Source of the DNA: Muribaculaceae bacterium
Lineage (GTDB): Bacteria > Bacteroidota > Bacteroidia > Bacteroidales > Muribaculaceae
Direction of reading: 5' to 3'
NCBI GenBank assembly: GCA_022510405.1
Contig: JAFLTP010000018.1
Span: 1-63,618 of the forward strand
DNA length: 63,618 nt
Shown here: positions 36,109-46,428 of the stretch, one piece after another
How the letters are laid out: the number at the start of each line of letters is the position of its first letter
Numbering within the stretch: position 1 is the stretch's first letter
Program-made: the position numbers and the translations under genes
Notes under the pieces: model-generated
Databases searched by the model: none
The model's input: only the letters and a program-made list of their open reading frames with translations
Told to the model about the DNA's origin: nothing

Positions 36109-36139
36109 TTAGAGAATTACATTATTCTTTATAAATTTG
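36109..36139 (+). promoter_or_regulatory. RND efflux operon promoter
   Basis: TAAATTTG at 36132-36139 is an exact -7 box and TTAG (3 of 4) lies 19 nt upstream at 36109-36112. The predicted leader is about 30 nt. Confidence 0.55.
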
Positions 36140-36173
36140 CGTTATATAACTGAAAGACACAATCTAATACTCG

Positions 36174-37427
36174 ATGCATAAACATCTACCAAACAACATC
36201 AACTTTCAAAAGATAAAAGATCTTAAGTTAAGCGATATAAAGGCCATGTCGGCCAACATAAAACATATCCACCTGAAATGGTGGCAATGGGTTTTAATCG
36301 TTTTCCTGTTTTTAATAATAGCCGGAGGGATAGTTTGGATCTGTCTTCCAAAGCCCGTTGAACCGGAATACCCGGTTGTGGCAATAGAAACTGTAGAGAC
36401 TGATAATGTAAGCATTTATGGAGAGTATGTAGGAAGAGTCAACGCCCAACAGTTTGTGGAAGTGAGAGCCCGAGTGGAGGGTTATCTTGAAAAGATGCTC
36501 TTCGATGAAGGCACCTATGTGGAAAAGGGCCAAACCTTGTTTATCATCGACCCTTTGCTTTACAAAGCTAATGTGGAAAGTGCAAAAGCACGTCTCAACA
36601 AAGCCAAGGCACAGGCTCTAAAAGCAGAAAGAGATTTAAATAGAATAAAACCCTTATTTGAAGAGAACGCCGCGAGTCAACTTGACCTTGATAATGCAGT
36701 GGCAGCTTACGAAACATCCCACGCTGATGTAGTGATTGGAGAAGCTGACCTCACCCAAGCTGAAATGGTTTTGGGATACACCTCTGTAAAATCACCTATT
36801 TCAGGATTTATTTCCGAAAGAAACGTAGACATCGGCACATTAGTCGGCCCGGGCGGTAAATCATTGTTGGCTACGGTAGTAAAAACCGACACTGTAAGAA
36901 TAGACTTCAGCATGACAGCGTTGGATTACCTCCGATCCAAAGATAGAAACGTCAATATCGGACAAAAGGACTCAACCAGGAACTGGGATTCCTACGTGAC
37001 AGTGACATTGGCCGACGGAAGAGAATACCCCTATAAAGGTTTGGTGGACTTTGCAGACCCACAGGTTGATCCGCAAACCGGAACTTTCTCGGTGAGAGCA
37101 GAGATGCCCAATAAGGACAGAGAACTTCTTCCGGGGCAATTCACAAGAGTAAAGATGCTGCTGGATGTCAGGGAAAATGCCGTTGTGGCTCCTTCACGTG
37201 CCTTGGAAATTGAAAAAGGAGGCGCTTATATATATGTGGTGAGACCAGACAGTGTGGTTGAAAGAAGATATGTTGAAATAGGTCCTGAACTCGAAAACAA
37301 CACCGTGATAGAACGAGGATTAGGAAAGGGAGAAAAAATAGTGGTGGAAGGATTCCACAAACTGAATCCCGGAATGAAGGTAAAACCCGTGATTTTATCG
37401 ACTGATTCAATCGGAGCAAAGGAATGA
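36174..37427 (+). CDS. RND efflux periplasmic adaptor (MexA/AcrA family)
   Basis: 417-residue membrane-fusion protein linking pump and outer-membrane channel. One N-terminal membrane anchor (about residues 39-60), then barrel-sandwich halves with VEVRARVEGYLEKMLFDEGTYV near residue 95, a helical hairpin (about 130-190) and the closing lipoyl half with VKSPISGFISERNVDIGTLV. ATG 36174 gives an extended 38-residue cytoplasmic N-terminus; ATG at codon 25 (MSANIK) is a possible alternative. Overlaps the pump gene by 4 bp. Confidence 0.93.
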   Translation: MHKHLPNNINFQKIKDLKLSDIKAMSANIKHIHLKWWQWVLIVFLFLIIAGGIVWICLPKPVEPEYPVVAIETVETDNVSIYGEYVGRVNAQQFVEVRARVEGYLEKMLFDEGTYVEKGQTLFIIDPLLYKANVESAKARLNKAKAQALKAERDLNRIKPLFEENAASQLDLDNAVAAYETSHADVVIGEADLTQAEMVLGYTSVKSPISGFISERNVDIGTLVGPGGKSLLATVVKTDTVRIDFSMTALDYLRSKDRNVNIGQKDSTRNWDSYVTVTLADGREYPYKGLVDFADPQVDPQTGTFSVRAEMPNKDRELLPGQFTRVKMLLDVRENAVVAPSRALEIEKGGAYIYVVRPDSVVERRYVEIGPELENNTVIERGLGKGEKIVVEGFHKLNPGMKVKPVILSTDSIGAKE

Positions 37428-40400
37428 AATCAGATTTCTTTATAGATCGACCCGTCTTCTCGATAGTCATATCCATTGTGATAGTGATTGTCGGCGTGAT
37501 AGGCCTCACCTTGTTACCGATTGACCAATATCCAGATATTGTTCCTCCATCCGTAAAAATATCGGCATCATATCCGGGTGCTGACGCTCAGACAGTGACT
37601 CAGGCAGTCGCAACACCGATAGAACAGGAATTGAACGGCTCCCCCGGAATGCTATATATGGAATCCACAAGTTCCAATTCAGGAGCCTACAATGCATCAA
37701 TCACCTTTGAAATCGGAACCGATCCCGATATCGCGGCAGTGGAAATTCAAAACAGGGTGAAGAAAGCCGAGGCACGACTTCCGGCCGAAGTGGTGAAAAA
37801 CGGTATCTCCGTAGAGAAAGAGGCATCAAGCAGATTGATGACCATCACCCTACTTTCCAGCGATCCCAAATTTGATGAAATCTATCTCTCCAACTATTCC
37901 ACTCTGAATGTGCTGGATATGTTGCGTCGAATCCCCGGTGTAGGAAGTGTCACCAACGTGGGCAGCCGTTATTACGCCATGCAGATATGGGTACAACCCG
38001 ACAAGTTGGCTGATATGGGTATTACAGTCAAAGATCTGCAAAACGCATTACAAGACCAAAACCGTGAATCGGCAGCCGGTGTGTTTGGACAGGCACCAAT
38101 GGAAGGAATTGATGTGACTATACCTATCACGGCCAGGGGCAGACTTTCAACAGTAGATGAATTCGAACAGATAGTGGTGAGAGCAAATCCCGACGGATCA
38201 ATCATTCGTCTTAAGGATGTGGCCAGAATATCCCTTGAAGCACAATCTTACAATACTGAAAGTGGTATAAACGGTGAGAATGCCGCGGTTATGAATATCA
38301 ATCTATTGCCGGGAGCCAATGCCATAGATGTCTCAAAAAGAGTGAGACAAGAGATGAAAGATCTGAGCAAAAATTTCCCTGAAGGAATCACCTACGATAT
38401 ACCATTTGATGTTACGACCTATATTTCGGAATCCATTTACCACGTATACCGTACTCTTTTTGAAGCTGTTATTCTGGTCATCATAGTTGTGTTCTTCTCC
38501 TTGCAAAGCTGGAGAGCCACAGTTATTCCAATGGTTGCTGTTCCAATTTCTTTGGTTGGAACTTTCGGAGTGATGTTGCTTTTTGGATTCTCATTGAATA
38601 TGCTCACCTTGCTCGGTTTGATCCTCGCCATCGGTATTGTGGTGGATGATGCAATCGTGGTGGTTGAAAATGTCGACAGGGTGATGCGGCAAGAAAAATT
38701 GTCACCACGTGATGCCACCAAGAAAGCCATGAGTAATTTGGGAGGAGCTTTAGTAGCGATGTCCTTGGTGCTGTGCGCAGTATTTGTACCAGTGAGTTTC
38801 CTATCAGGTATAACCGGGATGTTGTATCGGCAATTTACGGTTACCATAGTGGTTTCAGTTATTATTTCCACTATCGTGGCATTGACTTTAAGTCCGGTGA
38901 TGTGTTCCTTGATGTTGAGACCGGAAACAAAGAAAAAACGCAAGATTTTCCGTAGAATCAACATCTGGCTTGCCAAAGGGAATAAAATGTACGCCAAACT
39001 TATCGTTAAAGCCCTCACGAGATCGAAAAGAGTCATCGCAGCTTTCGGAATGGTGCTTATTGCCATATGGCTATTCAACCGGTTCCTGCCCCAAAGTTTC
39101 ATTCCACAGGAAGACCAGGGCTACTTCACCGTTGAACTTGAACTTCCCGAAGATGCCACCATTGAAAGAACGAGGAAAGTGACCGACCGTGCAATGGACT
39201 TTCTAATCAACGATCCCGATATAGATTACGTTTTGAACGTTACGGGTTCAAGTCCTCGTTTGGGCACCTCTCAGGCCCGTAGTCAGCTTACAGTTATCTT
39301 GAAACCTTGGGAGGAAAGGAAAAGCTCTATCGATAAGATTACAGAGAGAGTGAAGAAGGAAATATCACAATATCCTGAAAGCAAAGTGTATATATCCCAA
39401 CCTGCAGTGATACCGGGATTGGGAGAATCCGGAGGATTTTCATTTGCATTGGAAGCCCGAGGAGACGCCACCTATTCAGATGTTCAAGCAGCTGCGGACA
39501 CATTGATGTATTATGCGCGAAGACGACCCGAATTGACCAGTATGGCTTCATCAATGCAGAACGACATACCACAATTGTATTTTGATGTTGACAGAGACAA
39601 GGCAAGACTTCAAGGTGTACAGATGTCGGATATTTTCACCACCATGAAGACCTTCACAGGTTCGGTGTATGTGAACGACTTCAATTTGTTCAACCGTATT
39701 TACAGGGTGTATATCCAGGCTGAAGCCCCTTACAGGGCAAGGAAAGAAAATTTAGGATTGTTCTATGTGAAAGGCACCGGAGGTAAAATGATACCTATAT
39801 CCTCTTTAGGATACACCAACTATACAGCCGGACCGGGAACCATCAAAAGGTTCAATATGTTCACCTCAGCCCCGTTTACCGGTGAAGCAGCCCACGGCTA
39901 CAGTTCCGGACAAGCAATGAATGCGATAGAGGAAATTGTGGAGGAACACCTCCCGGACAATATCAGGATAGAATGGAGCGGCCTCTCCTATCAAGAAAAA
40001 CGAGCCAGCGGAAAGACCGGATTGGTATTAGGACTGGCTTTCATATTCGTTTTCCTGTTCCTGGCTGCCCAATATGAAAGTTGGACTATCCCTATAGCAG
40101 TGTTGCTCACGTTACCGATTGCCTGTGTGGGTGCATACGTCGGCATATGGTTGCTGGGCCTCGAAAACAATATCTATTTCCAGATCGGATTGGTTATGTT
40201 GATTGGTCTTGCGGCCCGAAACGCTATCCTGATTGTGGAATTCGCAAAGGAAGAGATGGACAAAGGAAAGGATGTTGTGGGAGCAGCCCTTACTGCAGCC
40301 CATCTGAGGTTCCGACCCATAGTAATGACATCATTGGCGTTCATTTTAGGACTCATTCCTTTGGTGATAGCCTCAGGACCGGGTTCAGTGAGCCGTCAGG

Positions 40401-40525
40401 GTATAGGAACAGGAGTCTTTTTCGGTATGGTGACTGCCATCACAGCGGGAATAATATTCGTGCCTTTCTCCTTTGTATGGATTTATAGGATCCAGAATTA
40501 TGTAAAGACAAGAAAAAAGAAATGA
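37424..40525 (+). CDS. RND multidrug efflux permease (AcrB/MexB, HAE1 family)
   Basis: 1033-residue inner-membrane proton/drug antiporter. N-terminal FFIDRPVFSIVISIVIVIVG is the first of twelve membrane helices. The proton-relay Asp pair in GIVVDDAIVVVENVDRV (fourth helix) is present, as are the large periplasmic loops and the second-half motif FVFLFLAAQYESW. Size and motifs fit hydrophobic/amphiphilic drug or bile-salt export. It overlaps its neighbours on both sides by ATGA. Confidence 0.96.
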   Translation: MKSDFFIDRPVFSIVISIVIVIVGVIGLTLLPIDQYPDIVPPSVKISASYPGADAQTVTQAVATPIEQELNGSPGMLYMESTSSNSGAYNASITFEIGTDPDIAAVEIQNRVKKAEARLPAEVVKNGISVEKEASSRLMTITLLSSDPKFDEIYLSNYSTLNVLDMLRRIPGVGSVTNVGSRYYAMQIWVQPDKLADMGITVKDLQNALQDQNRESAAGVFGQAPMEGIDVTIPITARGRLSTVDEFEQIVVRANPDGSIIRLKDVARISLEAQSYNTESGINGENAAVMNINLLPGANAIDVSKRVRQEMKDLSKNFPEGITYDIPFDVTTYISESIYHVYRTLFEAVILVIIVVFFSLQSWRATVIPMVAVPISLVGTFGVMLLFGFSLNMLTLLGLILAIGIVVDDAIVVVENVDRVMRQEKLSPRDATKKAMSNLGGALVAMSLVLCAVFVPVSFLSGITGMLYRQFTVTIVVSVIISTIVALTLSPVMCSLMLRPETKKKRKIFRRINIWLAKGNKMYAKLIVKALTRSKRVIAAFGMVLIAIWLFNRFLPQSFIPQEDQGYFTVELELPEDATIERTRKVTDRAMDFLINDPDIDYVLNVTGSSPRLGTSQARSQLTVILKPWEERKSSIDKITERVKKEISQYPESKVYISQPAVIPGLGESGGFSFALEARGDATYSDVQAAADTLMYYARRRPELTSMASSMQNDIPQLYFDVDRDKARLQGVQMSDIFTTMKTFTGSVYVNDFNLFNRIYRVYIQAEAPYRARKENLGLFYVKGTGGKMIPISSLGYTNYTAGPGTIKRFNMFTSAPFTGEAAHGYSSGQAMNAIEEIVEEHLPDNIRIEWSGLSYQEKRASGKTGLVLGLAFIFVFLFLAAQYESWTIPIAVLLTLPIACVGAYVGIWLLGLENNIYFQIGLVMLIGLAARNAILIVEFAKEEMDKGKDVVGAALTAAHLRFRPIVMTSLAFILGLIPLVIASGPGSVSRQGIGTGVFFGMVTAITAGIIFVPFSFVWIYRIQNYVKTRKKK

Positions 40526-41904
40526 AATTATTTTATAAATGTCTTTTCTTATTGACCGTATTGGGTTTTGCGGGATGCTCCGGAGTTAAGAATCTCACAA
40601 AACCCGATATACAAGTCCCATATATATTGGCTGATGGAGAGCCTCTGGATTCCCTCACAATAGCCGACTTAGGATGGTGGGAGTTTTATGGCGACGACTA
40701 TTTGAAGGATATAATAAAACGGGTTTTGACTGATAATAAGAACCTCCTTATGGCGGCGGAAAGAGTGGAACAAGCCAAATACCTCTATAAGGTTGACAAT
40801 GCGAGTCTCTTTCCGGAACTCTCATTCCGTCTGCCATGGAATCATGAAACCAACCATTATTACAAAGAGCTGGATCTGATAGACCCGGAAATAGGTGTCA
40901 AGGCCACGATAAATTGGGAAGTGGACTTATTCGGCAGTCTAAGATGGAACAAAAAGAAATCACAAGCCCAGTATCAGGCATCATTAGACGATGAGAGAGC
41001 CATGAGAATGGTATTGGTGGCAGAAACGGCCAGCGCATATTTCCGTCTTGTGGCTCTGGATAATGAATTAGCCATTGTAAGGTCAACAATGGAAACCCGC
41101 GAGGAAGGAGTAAAACTTGCTAAACTTCGTTTTAACGGAGGTCTTACTTCAGAAACAGTGTATCAACAGGCACAAGTGCAATATGCCACGGCAGCAGCTC
41201 TAATCCCGAATCTGGAATACAATATAAAAGTGGCGGAAAACCAACTGTTGCTCTTGATGGGCTCATTGCCTGACGAGGAAGTAAAAAGGGCATCATCGCT
41301 AAAGGACAACACTTTGCCCGATAGAATTCCATTGGGTATTCCCTCCACCCTACTTGAAAGAAGACCTGACATAAAAGCCTCGGAAGAGAAATTGCAAGCA
41401 GCCGTGGCTAATGTGGGTTACACATATGCGAAGCGTTTCCCGTCACTCAATATAGAACTCACAGGCGGCCTCGAAGACAACGACTTCAAGAATCTTTTCC
41501 GTTCTCCCTTCAGTTATGTTGCTGAAAACTTTGTAGCACCACTTTTCGACTTCGGTAAGAGGAAAAACAGATATAAGGCAGCCATATCTGCCTACAATGA
41601 ATCTCGTCTTTCATACGAATATAAAGTTTTACAGGCTTTCAATGAAGTAGACAACGCCCTTACGAGATATAATTCGGCCAGAAGAGCCGTGACAAAAGAC
41701 ACTGAACTCCTGGATGCAGCGGATAAATATCAGGAACTGACCTGGAAACAATATAGAGGGGGCACCATCAATTATATTGACGTGCTTGATGCCCAAAGAA
41801 GATATTTCGAAGCTCAAATAGCCAGAATGAATGCCATCCGAGATGAACATCTTGCGTTGGTGCAACTATATAAAGCCTTAGGTGGAGGATGGCAATTGGA
41901 ATAA
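40522..41904 (+). CDS. Outer-membrane efflux lipoprotein (NodT/OprM, TolC family)
   Basis: 460 residues, signal peptide with lipobox GFAGC (Cys19). Two OEP repeats: the first with WWEFYGDDYLKDIIKRVLTDNKNLLMAAERVEQAKY, the second starting near RRPDIKASEEKLQAAVANVGYTYAKRFPSLN. Forms the trimeric exit duct of the pump. Last gene of the operon. The 50 bp between it and the convergent regulator gene hold no terminator that can be seen. Confidence 0.95.
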   Translation: MKLFYKCLFLLTVLGFAGCSGVKNLTKPDIQVPYILADGEPLDSLTIADLGWWEFYGDDYLKDIIKRVLTDNKNLLMAAERVEQAKYLYKVDNASLFPELSFRLPWNHETNHYYKELDLIDPEIGVKATINWEVDLFGSLRWNKKKSQAQYQASLDDERAMRMVLVAETASAYFRLVALDNELAIVRSTMETREEGVKLAKLRFNGGLTSETVYQQAQVQYATAAALIPNLEYNIKVAENQLLLLMGSLPDEEVKRASSLKDNTLPDRIPLGIPSTLLERRPDIKASEEKLQAAVANVGYTYAKRFPSLNIELTGGLEDNDFKNLFRSPFSYVAENFVAPLFDFGKRKNRYKAAISAYNESRLSYEYKVLQAFNEVDNALTRYNSARRAVTKDTELLDAADKYQELTWKQYRGGTINYIDVLDAQRRYFEAQIARMNAIRDEHLALVQLYKALGGGWQLE

Positions 41905-41956
41905 GAGATAGACTTTGGTAAACGGGGAAGTTCTTAAATCAGGAATTATAATCGAC

Positions 41957-43594
41957 TTATATCTGCGACAAATCTTGTTCGAAAGTGTCAGGATTCAACG
42001 CTTTTTTCTTCATTTTCGACCGATAGGTATAGATAGTAGAAAGCGAGCACCTCAAAAAATTAGCAATCTTTTCGGAATCTGTAATTCCTATACGGATTAA
42101 TGCAAAGACCCTCAATTCGGTATTCAACATCTCTTTAGGTTTGAGCTCTACCCTCTCTTCCGGTTTCAGTAAAGAATTGAATTTTTCAACAAAATTAGGG
42201 TACAGGTTTAAAACCGCTTCATCGAATTTTGAATAGAACTCCGCAAGTGTTTTGTTCTCAATATTCGCGGAGTCAATCTTCTTTCTTAAATTTTCGAAGT
42301 TTCCTTGCGCGGCTGCTACTTTAAGAGATTGCTGATACTGTTGAAGCGAAGAAATTGCCAATGAGCAATATTCCATGAATAAGATACCATATTCACCTTT
42401 CAAAGCATCGGAAGCCTGAAGTTCCTTATTTGTTTGATTCAATTGCTTATTGGCATTCGCAAGCTTTTCAGAAAGAGAGGATACTTCATCGAGCATCCCT
42501 TTGGTTTGCTTGTTGATAGCCCTGATTTTTCTAACTTGAATGATAGCCACAACGGCAATCAAAATAAACCCGAAAGCCAAAATGCTTATAAAGATTATGA
42601 AGAGACGCAACTGATGATTCAGCTTCTTCTGTTGGGCATTATACGACTCTCCGATTATAGGCAACATACGACTCGACTGCGCATTTCTCATTCGAGCAGC
42701 ATAGAAATTGGCATCGGCAAAACTTTGACGAAGATATCTGTCAGCTCTTTCAAGATCCCCTTGTTCATAACATTCCGTGGCAAGAGCTCTCATCGCCATA
42801 TTCTCTTTCACCGCACCTTTGATATCAGAAATAACACTTTGGCTTATGTAGTAATGATAATTTTTTTTGTCACCATTATTTTTATATGTATCAGCCAAAA
42901 TTGATGCTAAAATGGAATAATTACGCTCCCCGGGCCTATATTTCTCCAGATGTTCTTTAAGCATCTTTTCCGCCACCGGGAAATTACCGTTTCTTGCCTC
43001 AGAAGCAGCTTGATTCACCACAAAGCTTATTGATGATGGAGGGGCAACCTGTCCCACAGAGTCTATATAAAGTTCCCTCAATTGAGCATGATTTTCAGCA
43101 TATTCGCTATCTGTGGCATACTCACTTTGATATTGATACAGATCACAATAAGCACTGTAATAATCCTCCAATAAATCTGCCGGGATATTTTGTCGGTCGA
43201 TGGCCTCCAAAATATCGGATGCCTCACCAAAAAGACCGGCATGAGCGGCAACATCAGCTTTTTTGATGAGTAAAGCGGTTTCCAAACTTCTATTTTCCTT
43301 AACCCTTGGGTTTTCAAGGTTCAGATTGATATAATAAAGTGCAGAATCACTTATATAAGATTCATATTCTGCAATCAACCAATTTATAAGTTCAATCCTG
43401 ACATCAGGAGATTGCTCCTTATGCAGACGCTCCTTCAAATTGTCTATTCTTCTTTCTTTTTCCCCTTCGTAAACAGCTACATTTTCAATCTCACGGTCAA
43501 TTTCATAATATTGAGAATCCTTAGGTTGCGTTTTCCTGCAACCTAAGGATACCAATCCCAACAGGGAAATAATCAATATTTTCAAATTCCGCAT
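41957..43594 (-). CDS. SusR-like membrane regulator (DUF6377, C-terminal helix-turn-helix)
   Basis: 545 residues. N-terminal hydrophobic segment ending in a lipobox-like LVSLGC, then a periplasmic tetratricopeptide-type helical domain to about residue 325. One membrane helix lies at 331-353, a coiled coil at about 360-395, and a C-terminal helix-turn-helix around 495-530 (ITDSEKIANFLRCSLSTIYTYRSK). This single-chain sensor/DNA-binding layout and ~62 kDa size match SusR, the starch-operon activator of Bacteroides. It is 6 kb from susC with an efflux operon in between, and next to glgB, so control of starch and glycogen genes is a good guess but not shown. Confidence 0.78.
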   Translation of the reverse strand: MRNLKILIISLLGLVSLGCRKTQPKDSQYYEIDREIENVAVYEGEKERRIDNLKERLHKEQSPDVRIELINWLIAEYESYISDSALYYINLNLENPRVKENRSLETALLIKKADVAAHAGLFGEASDILEAIDRQNIPADLLEDYYSAYCDLYQYQSEYATDSEYAENHAQLRELYIDSVGQVAPPSSISFVVNQAASEARNGNFPVAEKMLKEHLEKYRPGERNYSILASILADTYKNNGDKKNYHYYISQSVISDIKGAVKENMAMRALATECYEQGDLERADRYLRQSFADANFYAARMRNAQSSRMLPIIGESYNAQQKKLNHQLRLFIIFISILAFGFILIAVVAIIQVRKIRAINKQTKGMLDEVSSLSEKLANANKQLNQTNKELQASDALKGEYGILFMEYCSLAISSLQQYQQSLKVAAAQGNFENLRKKIDSANIENKTLAEFYSKFDEAVLNLYPNFVEKFNSLLKPEERVELKPKEMLNTELRVFALIRIGITDSEKIANFLRCSLSTIYTYRSKMKKKALNPDTFEQDLSQI

Positions 43595-43614
43595 CCTGGA
43601 ATCGCTATGTGATG

Positions 43615-44364
43615 TCAGTTACCTTTGTTAAGGATTCCTTTTAATGTTTCCAGACCCGAAGATATTGAAGAACCGGAAGAAGATGATGAAGATGCATCAG
43701 AATTGGTATTGGTGTTTGCACTTGAAGAAGTAACAACCATCTTCCAACCAATGCATGCTCCATCGTAACTGTCGAGGATGCTTCCCAAAGCCGAAGCCAT
43801 CGAATTACCGGTGAATTTGGCTATAGCAGAGATAATATCTTTCAATTTGGAGGCATCAAACATAAGATTCAGGTTTCTGCCACTTTTTTCAACATATGCT
43901 GTGAATTTACCAAGACTTATTCCAGCCACTTTGAAATTGAAATCAAAAGTTCCATCGGAATCATTTTTGGTTATGGTGCCTTTCAAACTCAAAGCCTTAA
44001 TTTTCATGGTGAAATTGGCATCCTGATCGACTGTCAACACCATATTGTTGAGTCCATATTGCTCATAATAAGGATTCAATTTTGAAACGATAGTGGCTGC
44101 TCCGGCAATACCGCCTGCCTTTTGAAGCAAATTGTCACTTTTGAAAGTCACAGCCGGGCCCTGAGCTTGATATTCTCCTACAAGATCAGCCAAAGATAAA
44201 TTCGTTTTGGTGAAAACACCCTCTATAATGTTAGTGAGGACATTACCAGAACCGGAACTGTTGTTGCCAAGACCGCTTAAAATATCGCCCAGACCTTGAG
44301 CATGCACATTGATGGTTGACGCTGCTATCACAGCGCCAACCATTAAAGATTTTAAAAATTTCAT
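43615..44364 (-). CDS. DUF4923 family secreted protein
   Basis: 249 residues from ATG 44364 (the frame also has TTG 44370). Signal peptide ends near VHAQG. The mature part is a mixed, soluble-looking domain with VGEYQAQGPAVTFKSDNLLQKAGG and YEQYGL, followed by a Ser-rich tail (TSSSANTNTNSDASSSSSS). The family occurs in Bacteroidales and has no known function. It lies 15 nt after glgB and 20 nt before the SusR-like gene, so the three are probably one transcript. Confidence 0.82.
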   Translation of the reverse strand: MKFLKSLMVGAVIAASTINVHAQGLGDILSGLGNNSSGSGNVLTNIIEGVFTKTNLSLADLVGEYQAQGPAVTFKSDNLLQKAGGIAGAATIVSKLNPYYEQYGLNNMVLTVDQDANFTMKIKALSLKGTITKNDSDGTFDFNFKVAGISLGKFTAYVEKSGRNLNLMFDASKLKDIISAIAKFTGNSMASALGSILDSYDGACIGWKMVVTSSSANTNTNSDASSSSSSGSSISSGLETLKGILNKGN

Positions 44365-44379
44365 TATCAAATAAATTAT

Positions 44380-46428
44380 CTATTTTTTAGATGAGACCTT
44401 TTTGGGGCGAGATGGTTTAATCTTCTTCAGAATCATTGCTGTCCGCGCCGGCAAATAAAGTTGCAGCCAGCCCTTGCCTGACGGTTTATAAAGAGGATCC
44501 GGCTGAGTGAAATGATGCACTTTGTCATCCACAAGACCATAGCCACCATAACCGAGAGCATCAGAATCGAGCACCACCTCATACTCGCCTTCCGGAGCGA
44601 GGAAACCGTAACCTTCGAAACTCTTTACAGGATTCCAGTTGAAAACGAAAACCAAATCACCTCTCATAAATGCAAGAACCTGGTCGTCATCCTTTTCCCA
44701 TAATTTCTCTACGGGGAGAGCCTGGAAATTGTAAACTCCCGATACGACATCGACCATATCATTATCGAATGCATTAAGGAAACGGTATTTCAAATCTTCC
44801 CTATCCACCAAATCCCATTGGCGACGTGCATACTTATAGCTCCATCCATTCCCTTCCCTCGGGAAATCAATCCATTCGGGATGCCCGAATTCGTTGCCCA
44901 TAAAGTTCAGGTAACCACCGTTGATAGTAGCTAAAGTTACAAGCCTTATCATCTTATGGAGAGCCATGCCACGAGAAACGGTGCCGTCATTGTCTCCCGT
45001 CATCATGTGCCAATACATCTCTTTATCGATGAGTCGGAAAATAATGGTCTTATCCCCTACCAAAGCTTGGTCGTGGCTTTCGCAATATGAAATAGTCTTT
45101 TCATCTGCGCGACGATTGGTGAGTTCCCAGAAAATCGAAGTGGGATGCCAATCCTCATCTTTCTTTTCTTTGATCATCTTTATCCAATAGTCGGGCACAC
45201 CCATCGCCATACGATAATCGAAACCGATACCTCCATCCTCAAATTTCACAGCTAACCCCGGCATACCGCTCATTTCTTCGGCTATAGTGACCGCCTTAGG
45301 ATTCACCTCATGGATAAGGATATTAGCTAAAGTAAGATATGTCAATGCATTTGTATCTTGGTTGCCGTCGTAATAGTCGGCATAAGAACCGAACGCCTTT
45401 CCGAGACCATGATCATAGTAGAGCATGGATGTGACACCGTCGAAACGGAAACCGTCGAACTTAAATTCCTCAAGCCAATACTTACAGTTTGAAAGAAGGA
45501 AATGCAGCACCGAATTCTTTCCATAGTCAAAAAGCAAAGAATCCCATGCCGGGTGTTCCCGTCTGTGGTCGCCATAGAAATAGAGATCATAACTGCCGTC
45601 AAGTCTGCCGAGACCCTCGATTTCATTCTTTACTGCATGAGAATGCACTATATCCATGATTACAGCGATGCCAAGTTTGTGCGCTTCATCGATCAAACGT
45701 TTCAGTGCATCAGGGGTGCCGAACCTTGAACTTGGAGCATAAAAACTGCTGACGTGATAACCGAAGGAACCATAATAAGGATGTTCCTGAATAGCCATAA
45801 TCTGGATAGCATTGTAACCGTCGGCTGCAATTCTCGGAAGGATTTTTTCCCTGAATTCGTCATATGTTCCCACACCTTCATTTTCCTGAGCCATTCCGAT
45901 ATGACATTCGTAAATCAAAAGAGGTTTTACATCCGGTGCGAATTTCTTTATCTTGAATTTATATGGTTTCTCCGGAGCATATACTTCCGCCGAGAAAATC
46001 TTTGTTTCCGGATCCTGCACTACCCTTTCGGCATAAGCTGGAATTCTTTCCCCTTCTCCGCCGTGCCATTTCACAAACATTTTGAAAAGGTCGCCGTTGT
46101 GAAGGTCTTCTTCTTCAAGTTTCAATTGCCAGTCGCCGTAATTTATACGGGTCAATTTATATTTATCCTCGAGTTTCCAATCAGAGAAAGTACCGGTCAA
46201 CCAAATATCCGTAGCGTTTGGTGCGTATTCACGAAAAATCCAACCACCTCCCGGAAGATGGTGAAGACCATAATATTTATATGCGTTTGCGAAATCAGAG
46301 AGTGACCCGTTTGTTGCGGCAGTCAACTCTTCGAGTTTCCTTTCCACATCCTGATGTCGGCCCTCGATGGCAGGTGCATAAGGTTCAAGCCATGGGTCGT
46401 TACGCAAAAAAGCAAGTTTTTTCTTCAT
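44380..46428 (-). CDS. glgB: 1,4-alpha-glucan branching enzyme, eukaryote-like GH13 type
   Basis: 682 residues. Forms alpha-1,6 branches in glycogen. N-terminal CBM48 with GGWIFREYAPNATDIWLTGTFSDW, then the GH13 barrel: IMDIVHSHAVKN (region I), nucleophile Asp330 in GFRFDGVTSMLYYDHG, acid/base Glu384 in IAEEMSGMPG and SHDQALVGDK (region IV). The wording of these motifs is closer to GBE1-type eukaryotic branching enzymes than to E. coli GlgB. A Lys/Pro/Ser-rich C-terminal tail is present. First gene of the glgB-DUF4923-SusR-like cluster; no promoter was recognised upstream. Confidence 0.94.
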   Translation of the reverse strand: MKKKLAFLRNDPWLEPYAPAIEGRHQDVERKLEELTAATNGSLSDFANAYKYYGLHHLPGGGWIFREYAPNATDIWLTGTFSDWKLEDKYKLTRINYGDWQLKLEEEDLHNGDLFKMFVKWHGGEGERIPAYAERVVQDPETKIFSAEVYAPEKPYKFKIKKFAPDVKPLLIYECHIGMAQENEGVGTYDEFREKILPRIAADGYNAIQIMAIQEHPYYGSFGYHVSSFYAPSSRFGTPDALKRLIDEAHKLGIAVIMDIVHSHAVKNEIEGLGRLDGSYDLYFYGDHRREHPAWDSLLFDYGKNSVLHFLLSNCKYWLEEFKFDGFRFDGVTSMLYYDHGLGKAFGSYADYYDGNQDTNALTYLTLANILIHEVNPKAVTIAEEMSGMPGLAVKFEDGGIGFDYRMAMGVPDYWIKMIKEKKDEDWHPTSIFWELTNRRADEKTISYCESHDQALVGDKTIIFRLIDKEMYWHMMTGDNDGTVSRGMALHKMIRLVTLATINGGYLNFMGNEFGHPEWIDFPREGNGWSYKYARRQWDLVDREDLKYRFLNAFDNDMVDVVSGVYNFQALPVEKLWEKDDDQVLAFMRGDLVFVFNWNPVKSFEGYGFLAPEGEYEVVLDSDALGYGGYGLVDDKVHHFTQPDPLYKPSGKGWLQLYLPARTAMILKKIKPSRPKKVSSKK

